Source: Hyaloperonospora brassicae (lineage: Eukaryota > Oomycota > Peronosporomycetes > Peronosporales > Peronosporaceae). From it: a stretch of DNA of 64,000 bases. Within the stretch, counting starts at the first letter, position 1, and the number at the start of each line of letters is the position of its first letter. The DNA lies in NCBI GenBank assembly GCA_947650285.1, contig CANTFL010001217.1, positions 1-64,000 of the forward strand, in the 5' to 3' direction. The notes beneath the pieces were generated by a model, which was given only the letters and a program-made list of their open reading frames with translations, did no database searches and was not told the DNA's origin. Of this stretch, positions 34,980 through 45,619 are shown in pieces. A program made the translations under genes and the position numbers.

Positions 34980-36104
34980 TCCCCTACTGACCCCGACCAT
35001 TTTTTATGGTCCACCTTGCTGTTGCGACTTCGCAACAGCAACGGGCCCTCGCCCTCCAGTTCTTCTTGCTGGTGGGTGAACACTGCGCTCTGCACCGCGA
35101 GGTTCTGAGCGGGGGATACTGCATTCCTATGCGTAGTGTCCCAGTTTATGACAGCGACGGCATCTCACCATTCGCTTGTCATTCGCAGGGCGAGGTTTCT
35201 TGCCCTCGACATTACAGAGGTCCATTGGTTCTGGACATCCGACTGCTAATCATCTCTGTGGACGATGCGGGGTCAACGTAGCGTGAGACAGTCTCACGCT
35301 ATAATCTTCTTAATCCGCTGCAAAGATTGCTTTGGAGAGCGTCTTTAGCTCTCCGCGGAACAGGTGGTCCCTAACGGGACCGTCTGAAAGCCCTTGAATG
35401 AAGATTGCGATCAACACAAACTCGCTCACAGGGTTCACTACCATGCAGCTTGTAAGGTAGCGTACACGTTGGGCGTAAGCGCGAACCTTACGCTTACCCT
35501 GTTTGATTTGCAGGAGCTTCGAAAGAGTCCTGAACTCTGCTCTGGGCGGTTCAAACGTCTCACTGAGCAGGGTCTTGAAGATCCTCAACGACCCAAACAC
35601 ATGTGGGTCTTGCAACTTGAGATTCAGGGCCCAAGCTCTGGCTTCTCCTGCCAGGTTAGACTGAGCGAATGAGACTTGCATTCGATCATCATCGATGCGA
35701 CGAGCATCGATGACATCGTCCAGCTCGACGGACCACCTCAACAGGGAGTCTTCCTCGACTCCCCGATACTTGGAGACCTCTAGTTTTAGAGACTCCCGTC
35801 GACGCCCACGCGTCGGCTCTGCGGACTGAGACTGTTCATGTCTCAGTGCTTTGTTCCTCTGGTGATCTTGTTGTTGTAACAAGGTCAACTGCGCTCGCGA
35901 CTCATCAAGTTCTCGTTGCAAGAACTTGCTAATGACGACATGTTGCTGGTCCCTAACCCTTGTGGGTAGCATGGCCCATATGGCTTCCTCGCCAACGGTC
36001 GGACTCATTCGTTCGATCGCACTCCATTTGATGTCGCCCAAATAGGAGTAGCTTTCACGGGTTTTGTGAAATCTGTCGCCTTCGACTTCGTCCAACATGT
36101 TCAT
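34980..36104 (-). pseudogene. Copy A Gag with CCHC knuckle, broken
   Basis: The frame 36104-35310 (264 residues) starts MNMLDEVEGD, has a Gln-rich coiled segment (LTLLQQQDHQRNKAL) and a retrotransposon capsid domain (FAQSNLAGEARAWALNL; FEPPRAEF; QGKRKVRAYAQRV). A stop at 35310-35312 sits where copy B reads through; downstream in the same frame is MDLCNVEGKK and a zinc knuckle RCRRCHKLGHYA*EC (C-x2-C-x4-H-x4-C with an in-frame stop before the last Cys). Normal role: assembly of the virus-like particle and RNA binding. Confidence 0.8.
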
Positions 36105-36155
36105 GTTGGGCGATGCGAGTGGTGGTCCTTGGACAGACTACAAAGTGCTACCAGG

Positions 36156-36598
36156 TGTAACGGGGCACTGTTGACTACGTACTGGTCAAGAGTACGGAGT
36201 ATACTTCCACTGACGACAGTGTTCGACAGTGCCCTGCTAGGTGTTTTAAGGAAAACACAGAGGAAGGAAAGGAGACTAAGTAGTCAGACTAGTCTCTTGG
36301 TAAAAGTAAAACTGTATTAATATAATTAAGTCCTATAACTCCTTGAGTCTCTGTTGTCCTGACTTAATTATAATAATGTAACTATGTGTATGATGACGTC
36401 TACTCACCACCCATTGCGTGCGTCTAGCAGCGATTGGTGGGTTGATATCATCACGATATCAACCAATGAGTAGACCCTTCGGTCATCTTCAACAATATCA
36501 TCATGCTCTGTGATATTGTTGATAGAATATTCAACGTGATATTCTTTATTGTCAGATTGTTTTAATGACAATCTCATGTGACGGGCTACCCCGTTACA
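36156..36598 (-). repeat. Copy A 5' LTR
   Basis: 443 bp, same boundaries as the 3' LTR. Directly inside it (sense CCTGGTAGCACTTTGTAG) TGGTAGCACTT two bases from the LTR end is a candidate primer-binding site; the matching tRNA was not identified. Confidence 0.85.
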
Positions 36599-36689
36599 CA
36601 AGGAATACGTAAGAAATACATATGATACTACGTACGCCTGTGGTCTATCTCGTTCAGCGTTTACTGATAGGGCACCACGCAATAAGATG

Positions 36690-38600
36690 CTTCCTCCTCT
36701 CGAGGTTGAGTATGCCAGTCGGGAGGAACTTATGGATACTGTGCAGACGTTCGCACGTGGCCAAGTCTATGCTGTTACGATTAAAAGTTCGATTGCAGGA
36801 AAGCGTGTCTAGCTTAAATGTGATCAAGGTGCCGTAAACGGACCAAAGGTTGATGAGAGCGCCAACGCCAGACCAGCTCACGCCGAATTGATTGCCCGTT
36901 CCTTTTCAGTGGAAATTTCTCCAATAAAGAGGTAATTAAAAGTCAAACGTGATGAAAGGATGCCACAATCACTAGCCGTCACTCCATCCGTATGACCATT
37001 CGACTCATAGGGAGCTAAATAGCGAGCAGGCCGATACTGTCAGAAATATGACATTGGCTGGTGTTAAACTGTTAGGGATTCTTTCATCACTTCTTATAAA
37101 GAATGACGGTGCCCTGGAAAACCTCTCTACATTGTACAATGAGCGTACAAACCTTCGAAAGGACAAGCTAAATGGAAGGACACCAATACAAGCTCTTTTT
37201 AATGATTTGCAAGCAAGCAATTGTACGCACTTTCACAGATGTGATGATGATGGAGCAATAACCACCCTTTTTTCGCTCACAAAGAAAGTATTCGGCTTGC
37301 TTGCCGATACCATCATGTCGTGCTTATGGGCTACACATTCAATACAAACAAGTATTAACTATCCAGAATTCGCATTGTCGGTATGAAAAGCTTTATTAGA
37401 CAATTTTTGGATGGCTTCTGCTTTCTTTAAGAAGAGAATCAAAACGATTACAGGTAGGCATTATCAAAACTTGCAGACATCCTGACACCGGAGACACGCC
37501 CAGCCGTGATTGTGACAGACCGTGAACTGTCGCTAATGGCATCTATCGATAAGATATTTCCATCTTCATCACACATGCTGTGTACATGGCACATCAACAA
37601 AATATCATGTTTAAACGCAAACGACAATTTGAGACGAGCGAGCAATGGAACTTGTTTCTTCAGCAGTGGAGTAATATGGTGGCTGCTAATACCGAAGTGG
37701 ACTTTGAAAAACAGTGGAAAGAGCTATCAAACTCTTTTGACAGTAAGTTTAAAGTTCTCGAATACCTCTGTAATACGTGGCATATATATAAGGATCGCTT
37801 TGTAAATGCCTGGACGTCGAGGTATCTCCTTTATGGCAACAAAGCTACATCACGAGTGGAAGGCGCCCATGCGTACGTAAAACCAATTCTGCAAGTATCA
37901 ACATGGGACTTGCTGTCGGTGCTTAGCAAACTGACTCTTGCAATTGAGCATCAAGTCAGGACCGAAAAATCACATCGCAGCAGAGACAAGTTACTTCACC
38001 TGACCGGGGTACCGTCAACTTTCACTCCATTACCCGGGATCATTTCAGCCATTGCACGCAAAAAGTCTCTTGATTAATTCAAGAGGAACACATAAATAAA
38101 AGCTTGTTGCACAATGGTTTTCACCTCGACAATGGGCATCCCTTGTGCTCACAAGCTAAAAGAAATCGAGAACAGCGAGCGTGCATTGGGCATAAACGAT
38201 TTTCATGAGCAATGGCATCTGGATTGGAGACGCGATGTAACGGTATGGCAGTTACTTTATCGTGTGTGAATCTGACAAACGCTGACTGTTGTGGTTATAT
38301 TTTTTGGTAGGAAGCAAGCGGTGAAGATGAGGCGATCAACGTAAAATGGAATATGCTTGATAAGAAGTTAAGGGAACTACCAGATGACCAAGAAAAGTTT
38401 CTCTTTGCCCAAGTGACCCAACTGTTGGAAGGCCTCAGCACAGTGGTGGAGCTGAAAGATCCGATGGTACACACTGAAACTCGTGGTTGTCCCCCTGGCT
38501 CCCGTAACCTTCCAAAAAGTAGCACAAAACGAGAATTGTCCGAGTTCGATCATGTTAAAAGGCAGCCTATCAACACCAAAGGAAATGTAAGTGCTGCTGT
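36690..38600 (+). pseudogene. MULE transposase, decayed
   Basis: N-terminal FAR1-like part (REELMDTVQTFARG; KCDQGAVNG) with a TAG before KCDQ; then GRTPIQALFNDLQAS and RCDDDGAITTLF; then, in shifted frames, the catalytic region. At the first catalytic Asp position (LMDCTYKTN in the family) this copy reads LMGYTFNTN, so the Asp appears lost. The second Asp is kept in IVTDRELSLMASI, followed by HMLCTWHINK and SRVEGAHAYVK. The C-terminal zinc motif is in MGIPCAHKLKEIENSE and FHEQWHLDWRRD, followed by a probable intron (GTAACGG... to TTTGGTAG, about 38236-38310) and a tail with GCPPGSRN. Frameshifts and stops make it inactive. Domain order is that of oomycete MULE transposases. Confidence 0.8.
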
Positions 38601-39058
38601 CAAACAGGTCACTACAAACGAACTTGCCAATTTCGAAAGTAATAAGAGGCTGAAGACTACAATTTATACTTATAAAGCAAATCATAACACCTTGATGTTG
38701 ATCAGTTGTCGATTGTCTTACTTACTTCTACCGTGCGTGTATGTATTTTTTACGCTTGGACACGGTGGAGCCAAATGGAATTCGCCAAGTCTTCAAACCA
38801 CATTTTGGCTCCTGATGGAGAACGCATTGGTGAACAGTATGTTTACCAAGAAATTCCTGACCCCATTAGGTTCCATCAGATCACCTCTAATTCAATTAGG
38901 CGTTCAAGAAATGCACGAGCTAGCTAAATTGAAACTGCAGATAGTAGCGAAAATATATTAAATCGAGTTAGGTTACCGGACGCACTGGGTGCAAGTTTTT
39001 ATTGTGCTCTTCATGGCTTCCAAGCGTTATAATACACTCAGCACACGATCGCTTCTCG

Positions 39059-39860
39059 TTAGTTCTCATTCTTCTCTTGTCGCATCCTGCTTGAAGCAGA
39101 CTCGATCTTTGTCTTAAGGTACGCACGATTACGCTGCGTGAGCATGTGGCTATACATGACGATCAGGCCTGGGATGTACACCACTAGCACGAGGATGACC
39201 ACCACGTTGAGCGATATCGAGATGTTGTGCGTGTTGGGCAGCTGGATGGCATACACACCCGTGGAGAGAAAGCTGAGCGAGCTCACCATGCAAAGCACTT
39301 CGCCTGATATAAAAAAAGAGTATGTGAGCTCTACTAGCACCTCAACGAATTTAAGCCGCTCGGATCGACCTTCGGCAGGTCATTATAGATGCAAGGAAGT
39401 ACGTACCAGGCACACTCAAGGGATAAAACAGCATGAAAATGTGGTAGCGCAGAAAGAAGAGGAACTTGGTCACGGCTTCGTACAAAGTGAGTGCATGAAA
39501 AGAGTAGCGCGGCAACTCCACGAAGCCCACCATAAGCGGGAATCCGAACTTTTAGCGCGAGGCGGGACAGAGCCCAGACGAGCCATATCCGAGAGCTTAC
39601 TTGCATGGGTGTAGAGCCCACTGGGGATCGCACAAAGCCCACGGCATCGTGCACGATGTCTATTACGGCCATCGTCTGAACCAATTTGAGCGGCAGTGAC
39701 ACAACGTCTCACGTGATTTGTGCCAGTTGGCTCCAGTCCGGATCGCCACCTTCACGCGCCTTGAGGACCCTTGTCACTGTTTGGTACAACACGTACGCCC
39801 AGCCAGCGCGAGAGACGTCATTGAAGGCCAGCAGGTACAAATTTAGTCGCGAGGACTACG
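39059..39860 (-). pseudogene. Captured 3-hydroxyacyl-CoA dehydratase (HACD/PHS1 family) gene fragment
   Basis: Reading right to left the - strand encodes YLLAFNDVSRAGWAY, then LPLKLVQTMAVIDIVHDAVG and MQVSSRIWLVWAL, then in a shifted frame VGFVELPRYSFHAL and LRYHIFMLFYPLSVPG, then after an intron GEVLCMVSS and IQLPNTHNIS to a C-terminus ending at a stop at 39059. These are the consecutive transmembrane segments of the PTPLA/HACD family, which performs the dehydration step of very-long-chain fatty acid elongation in the ER. An in-frame TGA (about 39702-39704) and a frameshift near 39545 inactivate it. The N-terminus is missing. Its position beside the MULE terminus and next to an unrelated gene fragment indicates capture. 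Confidence 0.75.
39304..39406 (-). other. Retained intron in the captured HACD fragment
   Basis: On the - strand the exon ends SVPG with donor GTACGT (from 39406) and the acceptor TTTTTTATATCAG ends at 39304; joining gives CCT-GGC-GAA (Pro-Gly-Glu), which restores the family reading. The intron is 103 bp with GT-AG ends. Its presence shows DNA-level capture, not reverse transcription of mRNA. Confidence 0.75.
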
Positions 39861-39904
39861 CTTTCAAAAAGAGGGAGCTATGGTCAGCCTCTGCGTTGCA
39901 ACCT

Positions 39905-40182
39905 GGACACTTGTTTGTATCTCCTCTTATTATAACCTTCCTGGCCTGCACGACCGTTTGTGGAAAGTCGTCGAGAATAAAGCCACGACGTCATTCCGAA
40001 CTCTTGATGGCGTCCTTAATGATACCGACGACAAAATCGTCGGTCACAAGTGCGCCCGACTCCATCGCGGCTTTGACCTTTTTGCCTATGTCGGTGCCAG
40101 CAGCTACAGCAGCGCGCAAGATGTCGCCCGTAGCCAAGTGGCAGAAAAAGTACTCGTCTTTGTCCAACGGCGATTGCGTACC
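39905..40182 (-). pseudogene. Captured adenylate kinase gene fragment
   Basis: The - strand reads GTQSPLDKDEYFFCHLATGD, ILRAAVAAGTDIG, ALVTDDFVVGIIKDAIKSSE, an in-frame TGA, then RRGFILDDFPQTVVQARK. These are the consecutive NMP-binding and core segments of adenylate kinase (ATP + AMP to 2 ADP). The P-loop in front of GTQ is absent: similarity starts exactly next to the MULE terminal repeat. The DGFPRT motif reads DDFPQT, losing the Gly and the Arg. It is a fragment without function as an enzyme. The upstream ATG at 40335 lies outside the kinase homology and is not a real start. Confidence 0.8.
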
Positions 40183-40186
40183 TTGT

Positions 40187-40250
40187 ATATATAAGATTTT
40201 GAAGGAAGGGTGTGAATCTATGGAAAAGGGGTGTGAATTTAGCAATTCCC
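40187..40250 (-). repeat. MULE right terminal inverted repeat
   Basis: Reverse complement of the left terminus (45 bp with one mismatch plus a weaker inner part). The adenylate kinase fragment begins 4-5 bp inside it. Confidence 0.85.
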
Positions 40251-40976
40251 TAAATTTAATGTTATTTGTATCCCTTTTACATTCAATGGCAAATGCCATG
40301 CACACCATAACGGTAAAGTGTTTATGTTTGCGCATACATTTAAATTGAAGCTCAACTGAGCAGAATAATCTTTATGTCCGATGGGAAACAACAAATTATG
40401 AGCTTCCAATAAATCTGAACCATGAGATAGGAAAAATACGAACTAACGTCTTTTAGATACTTCGATGGTGTCCACAAGTCACAAACGTTAAGAAGTAAAA
40501 GTGTAGGACCGTTACATGAAATTGATACTAATAAACTGTAATGCCAACATTGTATTTCAGTGTTCACTCTTGCATATTACGTTATCGCGCAATCTTTGTT
40601 GGATCGTGTGGAGTAGTTGATGTCTCGGTTTTATTCTTCCAATAAAGCATCCGAAAATATATAATTTAACGTACGATTTCACATCAAATTTGCACCGTTG
40701 GAACTCTTGTTCCACGAAGCTATCATGCAAAGTCTATCGCTTGCTTCAACCGTATAAACCTTTCATTACGAGGCATACACGTTCACTGCCATCATCGAAG
40801 TACGTCGGATGTGCGATGTAGATGTTCACATCAGCCAACCAGATTTGAAAAACGCTGTTTTAGTATCTAATTTTGCCTTGCCCCAAGCGCTGAGAACAAT
40901 GCAATGCGTAACATCGAATATATCGTTGGTACCCGAACATCAAGCGAGTATGCCCTGTCGATTTCCAACTATCACG
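40251..40976. other. Intergenic between MULE and Copia remnant
   Basis: No coding or RNA feature recognised; AT-rich. Confidence 0.4.
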
Positions 40977-41729
40977 CTATTTTCAACCGTGAATTTATAG
41001 TCTGGCCTTTCAGCCCAAGAGCTTGCCACTCTAATACCGTTTGATACGAATCACCCACCTCGAAGTGAGAATTTTTGCTGATTTCCCCGTTTACTACCTG
41101 GTCGATCCACGAGGATCCATGTACCAGTTCGCAGCAGAGATTCAAACTCTGCCTGCATGGACAACTTCCACTCTTGCCTCCAAAGTAATATTACGGTCTC
41201 TCAACCGCAATCAACTCACCTTCAATTACATTATCTTTCATCCACTGTTACCAAACTCAGTATTAAATTCAATCGCGTTGACCTTCTTGAAATTCCTTGC
41301 AAATCGGTAATAATATTTTGCTGTCGTTGAGAAGAATCCATTTTGATGCGCGCATGGGTTCAAGATGACGTATTGGCGTTTCCCTGTACGGATCTAGTGA
41401 GATCTTTTACCGCTACATCTTTTACCGTCACCCGCAACGCACCGTCAGCACCAGGTACACCTCTGACGCAAGTTTCGCTCATTGTATCAAATTACTTGTT
41501 CGTCTTCTTGAACACTCGTTTGCTTCAGCCAAGGGTTTGGGTTCATAACCTAACAGCTTTAGCGCTCTGTAGGTAGCAGCTGTAGCAAAGCACAAGGTGT
41601 TACTAGAGAAAAGAGAGGAGGGGCAAGTTGTTTGTGTGTGGCAAATTCCAAAGTGATCTTCGTTGTTAAGCTTTCATTCGTACCATGCAATCAACGTGCT
41701 CGTAGAACGAGGAGGAACGTTCCCACGAA
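40977..41729 (-). repeat. Inverted arm, left (Copia RT N-terminal part, - strand)
   Basis: About 753 bp, nearly identical to the reverse complement of 43527-44279. Read on the - strand it contains WKLSMQAEFESLLRTGTWIL, which fits the start of Ty1/Copia RT (W..AM..E..SL...TW.L). The small + strand frames at 41041-41310 and 41343-41576 are shadows mirrored in the other arm. Confidence 0.8.
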
Positions 41730-42059
41730 TAACCTTTTTAACGTCTTTGTTCTTGCCGACCCCATCAATTGCTGTCGCAAGCTTGCCTTCTTCTTATGTT
41801 TTTTCAACATAGATTACCCACTGTGATGCGAATGCTAATATAGTTGTCGCCGCAACCGTATGGCTTTGTATGAGTCATGGTGAGTCTTGTCAGACACCAG
41901 CGACGCCCGCATAATAGCTGATGTTGCCGTTGGAATGTTGTGATTCATGGTTGTAACCAGCGTGCTGGTTGGAATACGATAGGACCTATACCACCGTTGT
42001 GCGTTATTTACGTATTTTTGTGATGCTGCTGATCGCAATATTTTAAATGAATGAAGAAA

Positions 42060-43260
42060 GGCACGTTGATGTCGAAACAGCGGGACTCAATAGCAGGCTA
42101 ATCGGGGTGACAATATACATGGCACAATAGATGTACTTCAATGACGGTACTTAACTTTTCTGTCTATTCTAGAAAGATCTCTATGGTTTGAAGCAGGCGG
42201 CAAGGCTGTGGTATCAGACTTTGCACGCTCGCTTGATGGACTAAGAGCCTCGACGGTGCGCTGATGGTGTGGGATGTATTATCAGTCTATCGATGAGCGG
42301 ATTGTTCTTGTTAATGTGTATATTTATTACATGTTGATTATAGGAGATCCGAGCTACGTATATAAAACTATCGCCGGCTTGCTTAAACTATTTGTATTAA
42401 GGATCTGGAGTGCGTGTTCTACCTTCTTGGAATAAAGGTGCATTACAGGCCTGGACCAGTATTATGTCTATCACAAACAGCGTACATTGATCGCATGCTG
42501 CATCAATTTCAGATGAATTAAGCCAAGACTGTGCGATCACCACAGATGCACAATAAAGATATGTTGGTCAAGAAGATGGACATTAACAAAACAAACGATC
42601 AGAATGTACCATATCGGGAGTTGATTGGTGAGCTATAGTATCTGGTGACATGCACGTGATCTGATATCGCGAACGCAGTCCGAAGTCTCGGTCAGCACAC
42701 CGATTCTTGCACAACGGAAAACTGCGATAGAGAAAAGCATAAGTTACGCTTGTTGAAGGAAACAAGGAGATTAGACTTGTGTCACCTGCGGGAAGATTCT
42801 GTCCCGAGAAATGAATGGATGGTGTGGTAGTTCAGCGATGCAGATCATGCAAATTGTTTGAGTACCTCTCTGTCTGTGACTGGTTTTGTGCTCCAATTTA
42901 ACGGATGAAGCTTTCGATTCAAGAGAGAAACACAAAGAGCGGTAACGGAAGATACATTCAAGTCGGACATGCTAGCGGCTAGTATGTGCGTCGAAGAATT
43001 CGTATGGTCTCGAAAACTGACCAACGAGCTGAAATTAAAATAAGGTTCAAGAGAATTACGCATGGATGACCAGAGAACACGTACGATCTGCTCAAGTGTC
43101 GGTAATTATGACGGGTCGATACGCTACGCAAAGTAACGTAACACGATTGCAGAACTGGTCGAGTGCGTGAAGTGTAAAATCAAGGATGTTTCGACTGAAG
43201 ATAACATTGACGACATTTCTACAAAGGCTCTCGGGCCGCAACGTTTCGAATAGATGATAA
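42060..43260 (+). pseudogene. Ty1/Copia RT-RNase H remnant
   Basis: The + strand reads DVETAGLNSRLIGVTIYM (family DVKTAFLNG.L...IYM), LYGLKQAARLWYQTLHARLM (family LYGLKQ..R.WY), then VNVYIYYMLIIGDP, where the catalytic Asp-Asp of VYVDDLLIIG is replaced by Tyr-Tyr (42325-42330). Further on FSDADHAN (RNase H) near 42835 and TEDNIDDISTKAL near 43200, the usual Copia C-terminus, can be read. Many stops and frameshifts; dead. Confidence 0.8.
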
Positions 43261-43526
43261 AGCGACCTGTGGTGAGAAATGTTCAAGCGGTACTTGCTGC
43301 GAAAAGTAAGCGAAGTGGTAAGAGGTAAGCGTGAGTTCCGAAGGAGTATGAACAATATCCTAGAGATATTCTGGACAAGAGAATCTCACTTAATTTCTAA
43401 CGACGTGGTCTTGACCGACCAGACTGGACCTGACCTGCGGATCTTAGTATTGTGCGACCTGTCACTTCTTAGATTAATTAGTACTAATAAGGTCGGCAAG
43501 AGTCAAGATAGTGAAAATGTTTTTTT

Positions 43527-44279
43527 TCGTGGGAACGTTCCTCCTCGTTCTACGAGCACGTTGATTGCATGGTACGAATGAAAGTTTAACAACGAAGATC
43601 ACTTTGGAATTTGCCACACACAAACAACTTGCCCCTCCTCTCTTTTCTCTAGTAACACCTTGTGCTTTGCTACAGCTGCTACCTACAGAGCGCTAAAGCT
43701 GTTAGGTTATGAACCCAAACCCTTGGCTGAAGCAAACGAGTGTTCAAGAAGACGAACAAGTAATTTGATACAATGAGCGAAACTTGCGTCAGAGGTGTAC
43801 CTGGTGCTGACGGTGCGTTGCGGGTGACGGTAAAAGATGTAGCGGTAAAAGATCTCACTAGATCCGTACAGGGAAACGCCAATACGTCATCTTGAACCCA
43901 TGCGCGCATCAAAATGGATTCTTCTCAACGACAGCAAAATATTATTACCGATTTGCAAGGAATTTCAAGAAGGTCAACGCGATTGAATTTAATACTGAGT
44001 TTGGTAACAGTGGATGAAAGATAATGTAATTGAAGGTGAGTTGATTGCGGTTGAGAGACCGTAATATTACTTTGGAGGCAAGAGTGGAAGTTGTCCATGC
44101 AGGCAGAGTTTGAATCTCTGCTGCGAACTGGTACATGGATCCTCGTGGATCGACCAGGTAGTAAACGGGGAAATCAGCAAAAATTCTCACTTCGAGGTGG
44201 GTGATTCGTATCAAACGGTATTAGAGTGGCAAGCTCTTGGGCTGAAAGGCCAGACTATAAATTCACGGTTGAAAACAGC
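43527..44279 (+). repeat. Inverted arm, right (Copia RT N-terminal part, + strand)
   Basis: Mirror copy of 40977-41729. The RT N-terminal segment lies at about 44085-44160. In this position it is downstream of the rest of the Copia pol, so the Copia is rearranged. It ends where Gypsy copy B gag begins. Confidence 0.8.
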
Positions 44280-44289
44280 AGGTTGACAT

Positions 44290-45240
44290 CTTCCAGTACA
44301 GAGGAGTTGAGGAAGACTTCCTATTGTCAAAAGTCGTCGAATTAGACAGAGCCATAAGGTCACATCTCATCGACGATTAGATAATGAAAATTACATTCGC
44401 TCAATCCCGGTTGGCAGTACGTGCCACGACTTGGGCCTTAGAGCTGGAGATGAGCGACCCATGCGCTCTTGAGTCGCTCGAATCCTTCAAACCCTGGCTC
44501 AAACGAACGTTTAAGCCGCCAAGGGCTGAGTTCAGGGCTCGCTCAGAGCTCCTGAAACTCAACCAAGGTAAGCGTGATGTGCACGCTTACTCTCAGCATA
44601 TACGACTCCTAGCGAGTAGTATAACTGCTAACCCAGTTCATGAACACACGTTGATTACGGTGTTCATGCAAAGGCTCGCAGAAGGGACCGTCAGGAGCCA
44701 CCTGTTCCGCCTTGAGCTGAATACGCTTGAAGAAGCGATATCAGTCGCGGAACAGGAAGACTTTAGCATGAGACAGGCTCATGCTAGCTCAAACTCTTAC
44801 CGTACACCGAGACGACAAGAGATTGGAGGTCCAGAACCAATGGACCTCTGCTTTGTTGAAAGCGAGAGACCTCGCTCTTCAAACAACAAGCGATTGCAGA
44901 ATAGCAATAGCTGCCAGAATTTCGACAATACGCTTACGAATGTAGTGCTCCTCGCCCAGTACCTAGCAGTACTGAGCGAAATGGTCGTCCATTTGCCAAA
45001 AGCGGTAATGGGCGTGGGTACAGCGCTGTTAAAAACCGCAAGAGCGAAGCGGACCATCAAACAATAGCCGGAGTCAGTAGGGGCGGAGCGCCCTACTAAT
45101 CTAGTAACCTCAATCGAGTTTGCAAAATCCTTGACGAAAGTTGCTTCAGATACATAGTCACTGTGTGTCTCTTCACCTGGTGATGAGATATCACTCATTA
45201 CCTTGAAGTTAGAAGCATCAAAAGATATGCCACTTCGTGC
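44290..45240 (+). pseudogene. Copy B Gag, 5' truncated
   Basis: GVEEDFLLSKVVELD, a stop, then the open frame 44384-45067 with the capsid domain (FAQSRLAVRATTWALEL; FKPPRAEFRARSELLKLNQG; HAYSQHIRLLASS) and MDLCFVESERPRS before the knuckle. The zinc knuckle is broken: Cys is followed by a frame change, after which QYAYECSAPRP continues, so the metal site (C-x2-C-x4-H-x4-C) is not intact. Confidence 0.8.
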
Positions 45241-45619
45241 TCTGGTTGACTGTGGGGCGCCAAAAAAAATTGTTCGTCGCCAGTCACTGGAGGAGCGTGG
45301 GCTCAAGTTCGTTGAGCGAGATACCCCTCCGACGAGGATTACGGTGCGCCCAGCGACAGGCGCATCGATAACCGTTGAGAAACGTGTAGTAGGAATCCAC
45401 TACACATTAGAGGACGAACAGTACGAGGATGACTTCATCGTACTGGATCTGGACGACAAATTTGATGTCATCCTGGGATTGCATTGGCTCAGAAGGTACG
45501 AGCCAAGGGTGAGATGGCAGGATCTATCCGTGAAGATGCCTGCCGCTTGTTCATCAGATGGCCATCTGGTGAACATCATGGAGCGTCTACAAGTGTGTGG
45601 ATGTTCTGCGGTTGAGTGA
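45130..45619 (+). pseudogene. Copy B retropepsin
   Basis: The open frame from 45203 encodes LRALVDCGAPKKIVRRQSLE with the active-site Asp-Cys-Gly-Ala, TVRPATGASITV, DDEFIVLDLDD-like acidic segment and FDVILGLHWLRRYEP. This copy keeps the frame across the catalytic Asp, unlike copy A. It ends at a stop at 45619, and the link to RT is broken. Confidence 0.75.

Larger units (their letters stand above)
28819..36598 (-). mobile_element. Ty3/Gypsy element copy A, full length, - strand
   Basis: Bounded by LTRs 28819-29262 and 36156-36598 of about 443 bp, both TGTAAC...GTTACA, with about a dozen differences between them. Flanks are CAAGT (28814-28818) and CAAGG (36599-36603), a 5-bp target duplication with one mismatch. 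In sense order (right to left): 5' LTR, possible primer site, gag, CCHC knuckle, retropepsin, RT-RNase H, integrase, chromodomain start, polypurine tract, 3' LTR. A convergent antisense ORF occupies 29395-30999. Several stops and frameshifts make it non-autonomous today. Confidence 0.9.
28679..40250 (+). mobile_element. MULE-type DNA transposon with captured host gene fragments, interrupted by Gypsy copy A
   Basis: Terminal inverted repeats of about 65 bp bound the element. Inside, on the + strand, lie remnants of a MULE transposase (36690-38600), and next to the right terminus, on the - strand, fragments of a 3-hydroxyacyl-CoA dehydratase and an adenylate kinase gene. The 7.78 kb Gypsy copy A sits at 28819-36598, only about 75 bp inside the left terminal repeat. 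Without it the MULE would be about 3.8 kb. No clear 8-11 bp target duplication was found at the outer ends, perhaps through decay. The arrangement fits a gene-capturing (Pack-MULE-like) element. Confidence 0.7.

Noticed and set aside
39702..39704. UGA as a sense codon, because both captured gene fragments have an in-frame TGA
   Set aside because: Both fragments also have frameshifts or lost key residues, and the RT and integrase frames of the window do not use UGA as sense. Pseudogene decay is the simpler reading.
39686..40348. 220-residue + frame over the captured gene region
   Set aside because: The - strand carries clear adenylate kinase and HACD motifs in order; the + frame is a shadow.
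41041..41576. Two + strand frames of 89 and 77 residues, present twice in the window
   Set aside because: They are duplicated because they lie in the inverted arms. The opposite strand has Copia RT motifs.
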